45,155 nucleotides of DNA from Nitrospirota bacterium (GTDB lineage: Bacteria > Nitrospirota > Nitrospiria > Nitrospirales > Nitrospiraceae). The translations under genes were made by a program, and so were the position numbers. The notes beneath the pieces are model-generated. The model was not told the origin of the DNA and did not search any database. It saw only the letters and a program-made list of their open reading frames with translations. Of the stretch, positions 26,377 through 35,288 are shown piece by piece; position 1 is the stretch's first letter, and every line of letters starts with the position of its first letter. The stretch is from assembly GCA_016222925.1 (NCBI GenBank), contig JACRQB010000087.1, forward strand, positions 1-45,155, read 5' to 3'.

Positions 26377-27042
26377 ATGAAGAAAGTCAAACGCACGAGG
26401 ACGCCGTCCGCTCTCGACCGTCCAGCGCAGATTGCCTCGAGTCTCCTTCATGCCACGCCGGTGGCTGTGGTGGAGTTAACCCATCGTTCGCCGTGGGAGC
26501 TGCTGGTTGCTACTATTCTCTCAGCGCAGTGCACAGACCAGCGAGTGAACCAGGTCACACCGGCTCTCTTTACGCGGTATCCCACACCTCACGTGATGGC
26601 GAACGCAACGTCGACGGAACTGGAGGCGTTGATCAGATCAACAGGTTTTTACAAGAGTAAGGCGAAAAACTTGATCGGTTGTGCGAAAGTCGTGACTGCG
26701 CAGTTCAAGGGGCAAGTTCCCGATACAATGGAAGAACTCACCGCGATGCCTGGTGTCGGGCGAAAAACAGCGAATGTACTCCTTGGGGCCGTATTTGGGA
26801 AGCCGGGTATTGTGGTCGATACACATGTGCGACGGGTGGCCAACCGACTCGCCCTGACCAATTCGAGTGATCCCGAGCGAATCGAACGCGATCTGCAAGC
26901 GGTGTATCCGGAAACCCAGTGGACGGATGTATCTCAGCGGTTGCTCCTTCATGGTCGGTATGTGTGCCTTGCGCGCAAGCCTCGCTGTCTTGTTTGCCCG
27001 ATTTACGATGTCTGTGAGTGGGAAGGAAAACTACCGACATGA
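26377..27042 (+). CDS. nth: Endonuclease III
   Basis: A 221-residue base-excision glycosylase/AP lyase of normal length. It has the helix-hairpin-helix MPGVGRKTANVLL with catalytic Lys130, VVDTHVRRVANRL with Asp148, and the C-terminal [4Fe-4S] site C197-x6-C204-x2-C207-x5-C213. It removes oxidised pyrimidines from DNA. Its stop overlaps yicC by four bases. It starts 21 bases after hflX in the same run. Confidence 0.95.
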   Translation: MKKVKRTRTPSALDRPAQIASSLLHATPVAVVELTHRSPWELLVATILSAQCTDQRVNQVTPALFTRYPTPHVMANATSTELEALIRSTGFYKSKAKNLIGCAKVVTAQFKGQVPDTMEELTAMPGVGRKTANVLLGAVFGKPGIVVDTHVRRVANRLALTNSSDPERIERDLQAVYPETQWTDVSQRLLLHGRYVCLARKPRCLVCPIYDVCEWEGKLPT

Positions 27043-27917
27043 TTAAGAGTATGACAGGATTCGGCCGGCGACAGGGACTATGGTCCGACGGGACTGTCAG
27101 CGTTGAAGTGAGATCGGTGAACCATCGTTTTCTTGAAACCTCCATTCGCCTGCCGAAGTCGATGAGTGGGCTAGAAGAAAGCTTCAAGAAGACGATCCAA
27201 CAACATTGTGTACGTGGAAGGGTCGATCTCACAGTGTTGCTACAAGGGAGTCGGGGAAGTACTCGCGCAGTGCAACTTGACGTTGGACTAGCGAAGCAGT
27301 ACCATCAGGCTCTTCGTACACTCCAGCGCACGCTGAAACTTAAAGGCTCCATTGACATCGGACTGATGGCGGGTTTTCGCGATATTGTCGCGCTTTCTGA
27401 GCAGGCGGCCGACGATCCTAAGCTCACAAAAATGGTGGAGAAACTGGGGCTGCTCGCGGTGTCGGACATGGTGAAAATGCGGGAGAAGGAGGGAGCCTTG
27501 CTTGCGCAGGATATCCTGGCTCGGCTCGACCACGTGCGTGAGTGCAGGAGTGCGGTATCGTCCCGTGCTCCTTTCATTGCGCAGGAAACCTTCGACCGTA
27601 TGAAGCAGCGAGTGGAGAAGTTGTTGGCAGACGCTATCCCGGACCTCCCTCGGCTCAATCAAGAGTTGGCTCTGTATGCCGATCGGTGCGACATTACAGA
27701 AGAATTGGTCAGACTAGACACGCATATGATACAGTTTGAGCGTGCGCTCCAAGGGACCGAGTCGGTGGGAAAGACGCTGGATTTTCTTCTCCAGGAATTA
27801 GGCCGGGAGGTCAATACCATTGGATCGAAAGCCAACGACGCGGCGATCAGGGCCGACGTGGTGCGAATGAAAGCCGAGCTTGAGCGTATACGTGAACAGA
27901 TACAAAATGTCGAATGA
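27039..27917 (+). CDS. yicC: YicC family endoribonuclease-like protein
   Basis: About 292 residues. It has the family N-terminus MIKSMTGFGR, EVRSVNHRFLETSIRLP, the central coiled region and the conserved C-terminus GKTLDFLLQELGREVNTIGSKANDAAI. YicC-type proteins have been described as endoribonucleases acting on RNA. The start is ATG 27039, overlapping the nth stop as ATGA. The yicC-gmk-rpoZ-coaBC order is widespread in bacteria. Confidence 0.92.
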   Translation: MIKSMTGFGRRQGLWSDGTVSVEVRSVNHRFLETSIRLPKSMSGLEESFKKTIQQHCVRGRVDLTVLLQGSRGSTRAVQLDVGLAKQYHQALRTLQRTLKLKGSIDIGLMAGFRDIVALSEQAADDPKLTKMVEKLGLLAVSDMVKMREKEGALLAQDILARLDHVRECRSAVSSRAPFIAQETFDRMKQRVEKLLADAIPDLPRLNQELALYADRCDITEELVRLDTHMIQFERALQGTESVGKTLDFLLQELGREVNTIGSKANDAAIRADVVRMKAELERIREQIQNVE

Positions 27918-28172
27918 GTACCTCAATGACCACAAGTAATCTCCCTTCGGATGTGACGGGGGCTCGGCAAACTCCTGAACGTCGGGGAATTCTGTACATC
28001 ATTTCAGCTCCTTCAGGCGCAGGGAAGACGACCTTGTGTAAACAGGTCGTGGCGTCGGTTTCCGGGCTGTGGCATTCGGTGTCGTTCACGACAAGAAAAC
28101 CGCGTCCAGGAGAAGATTATTCTTGAGAAAGATGTAACATCGCCGGAAACGGAGCCGTCATCCACTTTATAA
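27914..28172 (+). pseudogene. gmk: Guanylate kinase gene with its middle deleted
   Basis: ATG 27914 overlaps the yicC stop. The frame begins like Gmk: GILYIISAPSGAGKTTLCKQ (P-loop about 33-40) and SVSFTTRKPRPGE, the GMP-binding start. It then stops at 28126. One base set later, in another frame, the sequence reads KIILEKDVTSPETEPSSTL and stops at 28172; the first part resembles the last helix of Gmk (LKTIIRAE-like). Roughly 130 residues are missing, including the GMP lid and catalytic residues. Gmk (GMP + ATP to GDP) is normally essential. A microhomology around GGAGAAG at the join (about 28108-28114) would fit a deletion. Confidence 0.85.
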
Positions 28173-28191
28173 CGAGGGAGCGAGACCGACT

Positions 28192-28551
28192 ATGATCGAC
28201 ATGCTGAGTTTGTTGCCGCAATACACGCCCAATGAGTTCGATTCACGCCATCGCTTGGTGATCGTCGCGTCTCAGCGCGCGAAGCACTTGACTCAAGGCG
28301 CGAAGTCAACCTGGTCCTCTCGTTTCACAAAAGAAACAACCATGGCGCTCGATGAGGTGTTGAGAGGTCATGTCAGGTATATGACCGGCAAGGAAGCCCG
28401 CGATGCCATGAAGGAAGCCAAACGAGGGAAAGAGGGTGAAACCGAGCGCATCGCGATGATGACGGGAGAGGACGCCCGCGAAATCAAGAAGGAACTCAGT
28501 GTCTACGTCGATGATACGGTCCCGCCGACGGTGGTTTCGGCTGAGGAGTAG
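28192..28551 (+). CDS. rpoZ: RNA polymerase omega subunit
   Basis: A 119-residue protein. FDSRHRLVIVASQRAKHLTQG and ETTMALDEVLRGHVRY are the omega signature, followed by a charged tail (EAKRGKEGETERIAMM) somewhat longer than in E. coli. Omega supports beta-prime folding and polymerase assembly. It lies just after the gmk remnant and before coaBC, its usual place. The AGGGAG ribosome site is about a dozen bases from the ATG; ATG 28201 is an alternative. Confidence 0.9.
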   Translation: MIDMLSLLPQYTPNEFDSRHRLVIVASQRAKHLTQGAKSTWSSRFTKETTMALDEVLRGHVRYMTGKEARDAMKEAKRGKEGETERIAMMTGEDAREIKKELSVYVDDTVPPTVVSAEE

Positions 28552-28569
28552 GCATTGGAGGAAGCACAG

Positions 28570-29799
28570 GTGCCGACCAATCCGTGGGGCAAGCGGCTTG
28601 TCCTTGGAGTAACGGGCAGCATCGCTGCGTATAAAGCGGTCGGGTTGCTTCGATCTCTTGCGCGTGACGGTGCCATCGTGTCAGTGGTCATGACTCAGGC
28701 TGCCACGAAATTTGTGACTCCTCTTACGTTTGAAGTCCTGTCAGGAAGACGAGTGGCGACGGACCTCTTTGAATCTCATGAAGAAATGGTCCATCTCGCT
28801 GTTCCAGAACAAGCTCAGGCAATTATTGTGGCGCCGGCGACGGCCAATTTTCTGGCAAAAGCGGCTCTTGGTCTGGCGGATGATCTGTTGAGCACGATGC
28901 TGTTGAACGCTCGGTGTCCCGTGATTGTCGCTCCGGCCATGGATGGGGACATGTGGACACACCCCACAGTTGTTCAACATGTGCAGGTGCTTCGAGCTCG
29001 TGGCGTCGTTGTGCTTGATCCTGAAGTCGGTCCGCTGGCATCAGGACAAGTCGCACAAGGGAGGTTTCCGGCAGAGTCACGAATTATGAATGCAGTGCAT
29101 ACCGCGTTAAATCCTCGGCAGGATTGGCACGGACAGCGGGTGTTGGTATCCGCGGGCCCGACTCAGGAACCCATTGATCCGGTTCGTTTTATTTCGAACC
29201 ATTCCTCTGGGAAGATGGGGTATGCCATTGCAGAAGCCGCGCGAGATCGAGGTGCAGAGGTGATCTTGGTGACAGGGCCGTCCTCTCTAAGCCCTCTTCC
29301 AGGAGTGACTACTGTTTCGGTCAAGACAGCGAGCGAGATGACCGATGCGTTGAGTCGTCATTTCCCTGCTGCTACGGTTCTGATCATGGCTGCAGCGGTT
29401 GCAGACTTTCGTCCAAAAAATCAGGCCGCACAGAAGCTCAAGAAGCAGGGGAAATCTGAGCTCGTGCTTGAGTTGGAAGCGATCCCGGACATTCTCGCGA
29501 TGTTGTCCGCGCGTCGGACATCGCAAATTGTGGTTGGGTTCGCGGCGGAAACTGAACACGTAGTGTCGCATGCGAAAGACAAGTTGAGAGGGAAAGGGCT
29601 GGATCTCATCATTGCGAATGATGTCACGCAAGCGGGAAGTGGGTTTGGCAGTGACGACAATGCAGTCGTCATTCTCTCGACTGCGGGTGAACAAAGAGTC
29701 CTGGGTCTGATGCCCAAGCGGCGTCTGGCCGACGAAATTTTGACTGTCGTGCATGAGCTCTGTCTAAACTCGCCTAGTCGCGAGTCCTTGGTGGAATGA
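28570..29799 (+). CDS. coaBC: Bifunctional phosphopantothenoylcysteine decarboxylase/synthetase
   Basis: About 409 residues. The CoaC part has KRLVLGVTGSIAAYKAVGLLRSL, the His in MVHLAV, APATANFLAKAALGLADDLLST and PAMDGDMW (usually PAMNxxMW). The CoaB part has VLVSAGPTQEPIDPVRFISNHSSGKMGYAIAEAA and KLKKQGKSELVLELEAIPDI. It turns phosphopantothenate and Cys into phosphopantetheine for coenzyme A. I prefer GTG 28570, which has GGAGGAA six bases upstream, over TTG 28555. Confidence 0.94.
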   Translation: MPTNPWGKRLVLGVTGSIAAYKAVGLLRSLARDGAIVSVVMTQAATKFVTPLTFEVLSGRRVATDLFESHEEMVHLAVPEQAQAIIVAPATANFLAKAALGLADDLLSTMLLNARCPVIVAPAMDGDMWTHPTVVQHVQVLRARGVVVLDPEVGPLASGQVAQGRFPAESRIMNAVHTALNPRQDWHGQRVLVSAGPTQEPIDPVRFISNHSSGKMGYAIAEAARDRGAEVILVTGPSSLSPLPGVTTVSVKTASEMTDALSRHFPAATVLIMAAAVADFRPKNQAAQKLKKQGKSELVLELEAIPDILAMLSARRTSQIVVGFAAETEHVVSHAKDKLRGKGLDLIIANDVTQAGSGFGSDDNAVVILSTAGEQRVLGLMPKRRLADEILTVVHELCLNSPSRESLVE

Positions 29800-29807
29800 C
29801 TTGATCG

Positions 29808-30536
29808 ATGGCATCAGGTTCAAAAAAAGCGGGTAATGCCATAGAAATTGATCGGTTGGCTTTAGCCCTTGCTAAGAATCCGGGGTCCAAGGTGTTTATT
29901 CCCCTGGCAGAAGAATACGGCAAAGCCGGCATGTGGGAAGAGGCGGTTGCTGTTCTTGAAGATGGGCTGAAGATCTATCCAGGGTTCATCACGGCCATGG
30001 TTGCGTTAGGTCGTGCCTATGAGCAGATGAACCAACCGGTTAAGGCGAAGGCCATTCTCGAAGAATCCATCAAGGTAAGCCCTGATAATCTTCGTGCACA
30101 TCGAACATTGGCCAAGCTCTACGCGGCTCAGGGGGCTAAAGAAGCGGCTATCCGGTCGTGCAACGTCATATTATTGATAAATCCGCATGACCAAGAAGCC
30201 TTGTCGCTCTGTGCCGGGCTCAGCATACCGGTGACTCAGGGAATGGCACAATCGCACGGGCCATTGGATGAAAAGTCGGTGAAAACTGCAAGTCCTGACT
30301 CTGACCATCTTCGCGGCGAGGGTATGACATCCGCCTTCGATAGTGCGGCGCCGGCAACGAAAGATGGAGCCAACGGATTGTCCAGTAGTGCTCCTCGTTC
30401 TGAAGAAATGCCTATTCCTACAACCGGATCCACAGCCCAGGCCGCTCAGAAAGCCACAAGCCCAGTGATTGCACGGCTTGAGCAGTGGCTCAACTTGATT
30501 CAGGTCCGCCGGCGAGATCCCCACGCCTCTTCTTAA
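29808..30536 (+). CDS. TPR repeat protein
   Basis: A 242-residue cytosolic protein. Residues about 10-140 form three to four tetratricopeptide repeats (VFIPLAEEYGKAGMWEEAVAVLEDGLKIYP; AMVALGRAYEQMNQPVKAKAILEESIKVSP; AHRTLAKLYAAQGAKEAAIRSCNVILLINP). A Ser/Ala/Thr-rich linker follows (about 150-215), then a short conserved-looking end ARLEQWLNLIQVRRRD. TPRs bind partner proteins, and the partner is unknown. It starts nine bases after coaBC. No signal peptide or membrane segment. Confidence 0.82.
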   Translation: MASGSKKAGNAIEIDRLALALAKNPGSKVFIPLAEEYGKAGMWEEAVAVLEDGLKIYPGFITAMVALGRAYEQMNQPVKAKAILEESIKVSPDNLRAHRTLAKLYAAQGAKEAAIRSCNVILLINPHDQEALSLCAGLSIPVTQGMAQSHGPLDEKSVKTASPDSDHLRGEGMTSAFDSAAPATKDGANGLSSSAPRSEEMPIPTTGSTAQAAQKATSPVIARLEQWLNLIQVRRRDPHASS

Positions 30537-30656
30537 CTCTCTTCTTGAACTTTCCCATGACTTCACTGGTTTGACCCTCTGAGAGGGGACTGCTAGAATG
30601 CCGCCCTTGATGTGGTAGGGTCAGGCCGGGTAGATAGGGGAGGTATTGCACACGCC

Positions 30657-31157
30657 ATGCTGCGCATCCTGGTTCTTCACGGTCCCAATCTGAACCTGTT
30701 GGGTAATCGAGAGGAGTCCATGTATGGAACGACGACTCTTGATGAGATCAATACGTCATTGGAAAAGCTGGGTAGTGAGCTTAGAGTTGAACTGGTTATT
30801 CGTCAGTCGAATTTTGAAGGGGAATTAGTAAACTGGATTCAAGAAGCACGACGCGGGTATCACGGTATTATCATCAATCCCGCGGCCTACACGCACACCA
30901 GCATCGCAATACGGGATGCCCTGGCTGCCGTTGCGTTGCCGACCATCGAGGTCCATTTGTCTAACGTCTATCGGCGTGAAGAATTCAGGCAGCATTCATA
31001 TGTGTCGGGGGTTGCATTGGCACAGATCGCCGGGTTTGGTGTCACCGGGTATCTCTTAGCCTTGCGAGGATTGTGCGAGCACATATCTGCTAGCGGATCT
31101 ACTGGGTCCTCTGGTGGTCGTACCTCAGTAGCCGGAGCGAAGACAGAGCCGCATTGA
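30657..31157 (+). CDS. aroQ: 3-dehydroquinate dehydratase, type II
   Basis: A 166-residue AroQ: VLHGPNLNLLGNREESMYG with R18 and catalytic Y23, SNFEGELVNWIQEA, INPAAYTHTSIAIRDAL with N74 and H80, EVHLSNVYRREEFRQHSYVS with R107 and H113. It dehydrates 3-dehydroquinate in the shikimate pathway. The last 20 residues are a Gly/Ser-rich tail beyond the family end. The ATG 30657 is chosen for the fit; GGGGAGG lies a little far upstream (13 bases). Confidence 0.94.
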   Translation: MLRILVLHGPNLNLLGNREESMYGTTTLDEINTSLEKLGSELRVELVIRQSNFEGELVNWIQEARRGYHGIIINPAAYTHTSIAIRDALAAVALPTIEVHLSNVYRREEFRQHSYVSGVALAQIAGFGVTGYLLALRGLCEHISASGSTGSSGGRTSVAGAKTEPH

Positions 31158-31203
31158 AGATATCACCAGGCCGGTTGTGTTCTTCATCAGAAGGGAGTTG
31201 CGA

Positions 31204-31764
31204 GTGATTTCTACGGTTGATTTTCGTAGCGGGGTACGCTTGATGGTCGAAGGCGAGCCCTTTCATATCGTCGACTTTCAACACGTCAAGCCTGGCAAAG
31301 GCGGTGCCTTCGTACGGACGAAGTTGAAAAGCTATCTCTCTGGAAATGTGTTGGACCGAACGTTTCGCTCAGGAGAACGGTTTGAAGAACCTGATTTGGA
31401 AGAGCGTGACATGCAGTTTCTCTATGCGACAGGAGCTTCCTATACGCTGATGGACACGGAGACGTATGAGCAATTGACGTTTGAGAAGAGTCAGTTGGGA
31501 GAGAACGCCGATTTACTGAAAGAAAATATGGTCGTGAAGATCCTCGTCTACGAGCATCGCCCGATCGCCGTTGAGTTGCCAAACTTCATTGAGCTCAAGG
31601 TCGTGGATGCGGATCCTGGTGTGCGGGGGGACACGGCATCTGGAGGAACCAAGCCGGCGGTCGTGGAAACGGGGGCGACGATCAAAGTTCCGCTTTACTT
31701 GGAGGTCGGCACCGTCATCCGGATCGATACTCGAACCAGATCCTATGTGGAGCGTGTTCGGTGA
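31204..31764 (+). CDS. efp: Translation elongation factor P
   Basis: A 186-residue three-domain EF-P. The tip loop reads HVKPGKGGAF with Lys32, the site that is beta-lysylated or otherwise modified in some bacteria. Domains II and III follow (YLYATGASYTLMD-like, VELKVVDADPGVRGDTASGGTKPAVVETGATIKVPLYLEVGTVIRIDTRTRSYVERV). It rescues ribosomes at polyproline. The start is GTG 31204, with GGGAG six bases upstream. Its TGA overlaps accB by four bases. The lysylation enzymes EpmA/EpmB are not in this window. Confidence 0.95.
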   Translation: MISTVDFRSGVRLMVEGEPFHIVDFQHVKPGKGGAFVRTKLKSYLSGNVLDRTFRSGERFEEPDLEERDMQFLYATGASYTLMDTETYEQLTFEKSQLGENADLLKENMVVKILVYEHRPIAVELPNFIELKVVDADPGVRGDTASGGTKPAVVETGATIKVPLYLEVGTVIRIDTRTRSYVERVR

Positions 31765-32324
31765 GCCCTCGTCGACCTACTCATTCAAAGACCAAGGCTC
31801 GTCGGATTGTGTTGCCGCAGCCTGGGGAGGAGATCGGTCATGCGCTCTCACTCACAGGGGGGTCGACTAAGCAAATCCAAGAACTGATCGACCTGCTTCG
31901 GCGTAATAATTTGACCGAGCTTGAGTTTGAACGACAAGGCATTCGCATCCGCCTCCGCCAGGATCTCGCAACCAGAGCGCTCGCGACATCGGTGCAGGAG
32001 TTCGTTCCTACTCCGCCTCAACAACCGATGCATTCCACTTCAGCCACGACATCCGTATCAGACGCAAGCACGGGTTTCCTGACCGTCACGTCCCCCATCG
32101 TCGGCACGTTCTACCGATCGCCCTCACCCGATGCTGATCCATACGTTGAAGAGGGGGATTCTGTGAAGAAGGGACAAGTGTTGTGCGTCGTCGAAGCGAT
32201 GAAGCTCATGAATGAAATTGAGTCGGAAGTGGACGGTCGCCTTGTGAAGATCTTGGTGGAAAATACAAAGTCAGTGGAATATGGGCAAGCACTGTTTCTG
32301 ATCGATCCCAAATCCGCTTCATAG
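31761..32324 (+). CDS. accB: Biotin carboxyl carrier protein of acetyl-CoA carboxylase
   Basis: A 187-residue BCCP. The N-terminal helical region (QIQELIDLLRRNNLTELEFERQGIRIRLRQ) contacts the carboxylase; a Pro/Thr/Ser linker precedes the biotinyl domain (SPIVGTFYRSPSPDADPYVEEGDSVKKGQVLCVVEAMKLMNEIESEVDG) with biotinylated Lys148 in EAMKLMN. It starts at a GTG overlapping the efp stop, so it is translationally coupled. accC follows after 43 bases. Confidence 0.95.
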   Translation: MSPRRPTHSKTKARRIVLPQPGEEIGHALSLTGGSTKQIQELIDLLRRNNLTELEFERQGIRIRLRQDLATRALATSVQEFVPTPPQQPMHSTSATTSVSDASTGFLTVTSPIVGTFYRSPSPDADPYVEEGDSVKKGQVLCVVEAMKLMNEIESEVDGRLVKILVENTKSVEYGQALFLIDPKSAS

Positions 32325-32367
32325 GTCATTCTAAAGGCGGTTCTCGCCATCGTATCGGAGCCGAGAC

Positions 32368-33708
32368 GTGTTTAAGAAAGTTCTGGTCGCCAATCGCGGA
32401 GAAATCGCGCTGCGAGTGATTCGCGCCTGTAAGGAGCTTGGCATCAAGACCGTGGCGATTCATTCTGAAGCGGATGCGCTTGCCCTGCATGTTCGAGCAG
32501 CCGAGGAAAAGGTATGTGTGGGGCCGGCTGAATCAGCATTGAGCTACCGAAATATTCCCAATGTCTTGAGTGCCGCAGAGATTACGGGTGCCGATGCGAT
32601 TCATCCCGGGTATGGATTTCTGTCGGAGAACGCCCATTTTGCTGAAGTCTGCGAGTCAATCGGCATCAAGTTTATCGGGCCGAGCTCGGAAAATATTGCC
32701 ATGATGGGGGATAAGGCGAAGGCGCGTGAAATCGTGGCGAGGCGAGGCCTTCCGGTCACACCCGGTAGCCCAGGCGAATTGCGCAGCGAGGAGGATGCCT
32801 TGCAGGCGGCGCAGAAGATCGGCTTTCCCGTCATTATTAAAGCAACGGCCGGAGGGGGAGGCCGAGGCATGCGTGTCGTCAACAAGGCCGAAGACCTTAG
32901 CCGAGCCTTTCAGGCCGCGCAGGCTGAAGCGAAATCGACCTTCGGTAACGACGGGGTCTACCTCGAACGGTATTTCCTAGAGCCGCGTCATATTGAAGTG
33001 CAGATCTTGGCCGATCAACATGGTCGGGTGGTGCATCTTGGGGAGCGGGACTGCTCGATTCAACGACGGCATCAAAAACTGGTGGAAGAAACACCATCCC
33101 CGGTAGTCGATCACAAACTGCGTCGGGAAATCGGTCGGGTGGCCGTGGAGGCGGTCAAGGCTGCCCATTACCGAAACGTGGGCACCGTCGAATTTCTGCT
33201 CGATAAAGACCGAAATTTTTATTTCATGGAAGTGAATACTCGCATCCAGGTCGAGCACCCCATTACTGAAATGGTCACTGGCATCGATTTGATTAAGGAA
33301 CAGATTCGTCTGGCCGCAGGTCATCCTCTCTCCATTCGGCAACAGGATGTCGTGCTGACTGGGCATAGCATGGAGTGTCGAATTAATGCCGAAGATCCAG
33401 AGAAGTTTACGCCATCTCCCGGGGTGATTACCAAGTACAGTCCGCCTGGAGGGTTCGGAGTGCGAGTCGATTCTGCCATGGAGTCAGGCTCGGTGGTCGT
33501 CCCGTACTACGACTCGATGATTGCCAAGCTGATTACTCATGGCCGCGATCGACAGGAATCAATGGCTCGTATGAAACGTGCGCTCGGCGAGTTTGTCATC
33601 GAGGGGATTAAGACTACTCTCCCCCTTCACCGTCGGATCCTCGATGATCCAGACTTTCAGAAGGGCCATGTGTCGACGACGTTCCTGGACCGGTTCTTGG
33701 CCGGATAA
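32368..33708 (+). CDS. accC: Biotin carboxylase subunit of acetyl-CoA carboxylase
   Basis: A 446-residue ATP-grasp enzyme. MFKKVLVANRGEIALRVIRACKELGIKTVAIHSEAD opens it, then HPGYGFLSENAHFAE, the Gly-rich flap AGGGGRGMR (161-169), FGNDGVYLERY, GERDCSIQRRHQKLVEE, and FMEVNTRIQVEHPITEMVTGIDL. It carboxylates the biotin on AccB for malonyl-CoA synthesis. The GTG start has a loose ribosome site (GGAG). accA and accD are elsewhere. It closes the housekeeping run. Confidence 0.96.
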   Translation: MFKKVLVANRGEIALRVIRACKELGIKTVAIHSEADALALHVRAAEEKVCVGPAESALSYRNIPNVLSAAEITGADAIHPGYGFLSENAHFAEVCESIGIKFIGPSSENIAMMGDKAKAREIVARRGLPVTPGSPGELRSEEDALQAAQKIGFPVIIKATAGGGGRGMRVVNKAEDLSRAFQAAQAEAKSTFGNDGVYLERYFLEPRHIEVQILADQHGRVVHLGERDCSIQRRHQKLVEETPSPVVDHKLRREIGRVAVEAVKAAHYRNVGTVEFLLDKDRNFYFMEVNTRIQVEHPITEMVTGIDLIKEQIRLAAGHPLSIRQQDVVLTGHSMECRINAEDPEKFTPSPGVITKYSPPGGFGVRVDSAMESGSVVVPYYDSMIAKLITHGRDRQESMARMKRALGEFVIEGIKTTLPLHRRILDDPDFQKGHVSTTFLDRFLAG

Positions 33709-33913
33709 TCCTACGAATCTTTCCCCTCCCCCATTACTGCCTTGACAGCGCTTGGCCATCAAGAGATCTCATTCCTTGGTGGGCTATTGGGCTTGTGTTA
33801 AGCTAAATACCTGGGTTTGAAGGGGAGAGCCACCGCTCGCGTGGAGTGAGAGGTGCATCGCTTCTTGTCTTCCTGTTAGGATAGAGATACTTCCGGGACT
33901 ACCTGTAGGATAT

Positions 33914-35167
33914 ATGCGAGGTATCGCCTTTATTGTCAGTGTTGTAGCCATTGGACTTGCCATCGGTGGCTATGTGTTTTTTAACGGGGAGCGGAAGGCC
34001 CCTGTTCGATACCGAACAGCGGCGATTGAGTTAGGTCAGGTTATTTCTTCCGTCAGCGCCACGGGGACGATCAATCCAGTTGTGTCGGTTCAGGTAGGCA
34101 CGCAAGTGTCTGGGATGATCAAGAGCCTCCATGCGGATTTCAACTCGCGGGTGAAGGCCGGGGATACGGTTGCGGTCATTGATCCAGAACCATTCAAGGC
34201 CCGCCGAGAGCAGGCTGCCAGCAATCTGGAGATGGCACGGTCAAACGTTGCACGATCCAAAGCTGACTTGGCGCAGCGAAAACGAGAACTGGACCGTGTA
34301 GAATCCTTGTTGCCTCAGCAGTTTGTCTCACAAAACGACGTCGATGTTGCCCTCACAAATTTCCAGAGCTCGGAAGCACAGGTAAAAGTCGCTGAGGCGC
34401 AGGTCAAGCAAGCGGAAGCCGCGTTGAATTCCGCTGAGCTGGAATTGAAATATACCGTCATTCGGTCGCCCGTTGACGGCATCGTTGTGGCCCGTAACGT
34501 AGAGGTCGGCCAGACGGTTGCGTCCAGCTTTGCCACGCCTAATTTGTTTCTGATCGCCCTCGATTTGACCAAAATGCAGGTCGATACCAATGTGAGCGAG
34601 TCAGACATTGGAGGAATGGCTGAAGGGAAGGAAGCTGTTTTCACCGTAGACGCCTACCCTGGTGTGACCTTTACGGGGACCATCAGGCAGGTACGGCTCG
34701 CACCCATCAACGTTCAGAACGTCGTCACCTACAATGTGGTGGTCGGTGTGGATAACAAGGACCTACGGCTCAAACCCGGCATGACGGCCAATGTGTCGAT
34801 TATCGTGGCACGGAAAGACCAGACCCTCAAGGTTCCTAATGCAGCTCTCAGATTTGCACCGCCGAAGGGGGAGGGGAGTCGTCGGGAGGCCGATGGGCAC
34901 GTAGCGAACAGGCATGGAGGAGGTCCGATCAAACTAGATGCTGATACGCTGCCGTCGAAAGCTATTTGGAGGCTGAGCGAGAGCGGTGACCTTGCTTCTC
35001 TGATGGTCCACACTGGTATTTCGGATGGCCTCGCCACTGAATTACTCTCCGGCAGTCTCAGGGAAGGGGATCTCGTGGTTGTTGGTATCGAACAGCCGTT
35101 CGGCGAGAGAAAAGGGAGTGATTTGCCGCCGGGGTTTGGGAATCAGCAACGCCCTCGCTCTCGATGA
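33914..35167 (+). CDS. MacA-type periplasmic adaptor of an efflux system
   Basis: A 417-residue membrane-fusion protein. One N-terminal membrane anchor (IAFIVSVVAIGLAIGGYVFF) precedes the barrel-sandwich domain (ISSVSATGTINPVVSVQVGTQVSGMIKSL, VKAGDTVAVIDP), then a long hairpin coiled coil (QAASNLEMARSNVARSKADLAQRKRELDRVESL; AQVKVAEAQVKQAEAALNSAELELKYTVIRSPVDGIV) and beta-barrel strands to VPNAALRF. The C-terminal region adds a low-complexity insert. It would bridge the MacB-like pump to an outer-membrane channel. The two ABC genes follow. Substrate unknown. The 205-base upstream gap shows no clear promoter. Confidence 0.85.
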   Translation: MRGIAFIVSVVAIGLAIGGYVFFNGERKAPVRYRTAAIELGQVISSVSATGTINPVVSVQVGTQVSGMIKSLHADFNSRVKAGDTVAVIDPEPFKARREQAASNLEMARSNVARSKADLAQRKRELDRVESLLPQQFVSQNDVDVALTNFQSSEAQVKVAEAQVKQAEAALNSAELELKYTVIRSPVDGIVVARNVEVGQTVASSFATPNLFLIALDLTKMQVDTNVSESDIGGMAEGKEAVFTVDAYPGVTFTGTIRQVRLAPINVQNVVTYNVVVGVDNKDLRLKPGMTANVSIIVARKDQTLKVPNAALRFAPPKGEGSRREADGHVANRHGGGPIKLDADTLPSKAIWRLSESGDLASLMVHTGISDGLATELLSGSLREGDLVVVGIEQPFGERKGSDLPPGFGNQQRPRSR

Positions 35168-35288
35168 GGCTGTGGATATCCCTCGATCGGGGTGTGTGAA
35201 CGTCACTCGTCGACGGATACGGCATATTGCACCCCCATCATTCTATTTTCACGATTCGCGCTGGCGGCGCGTAGGATGAGCTAGGTCT

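Noticed and set aside
33742..33790. TTGACA as promoter of the MacA-like gene
   Set aside because: No -10 box at suitable spacing follows it.
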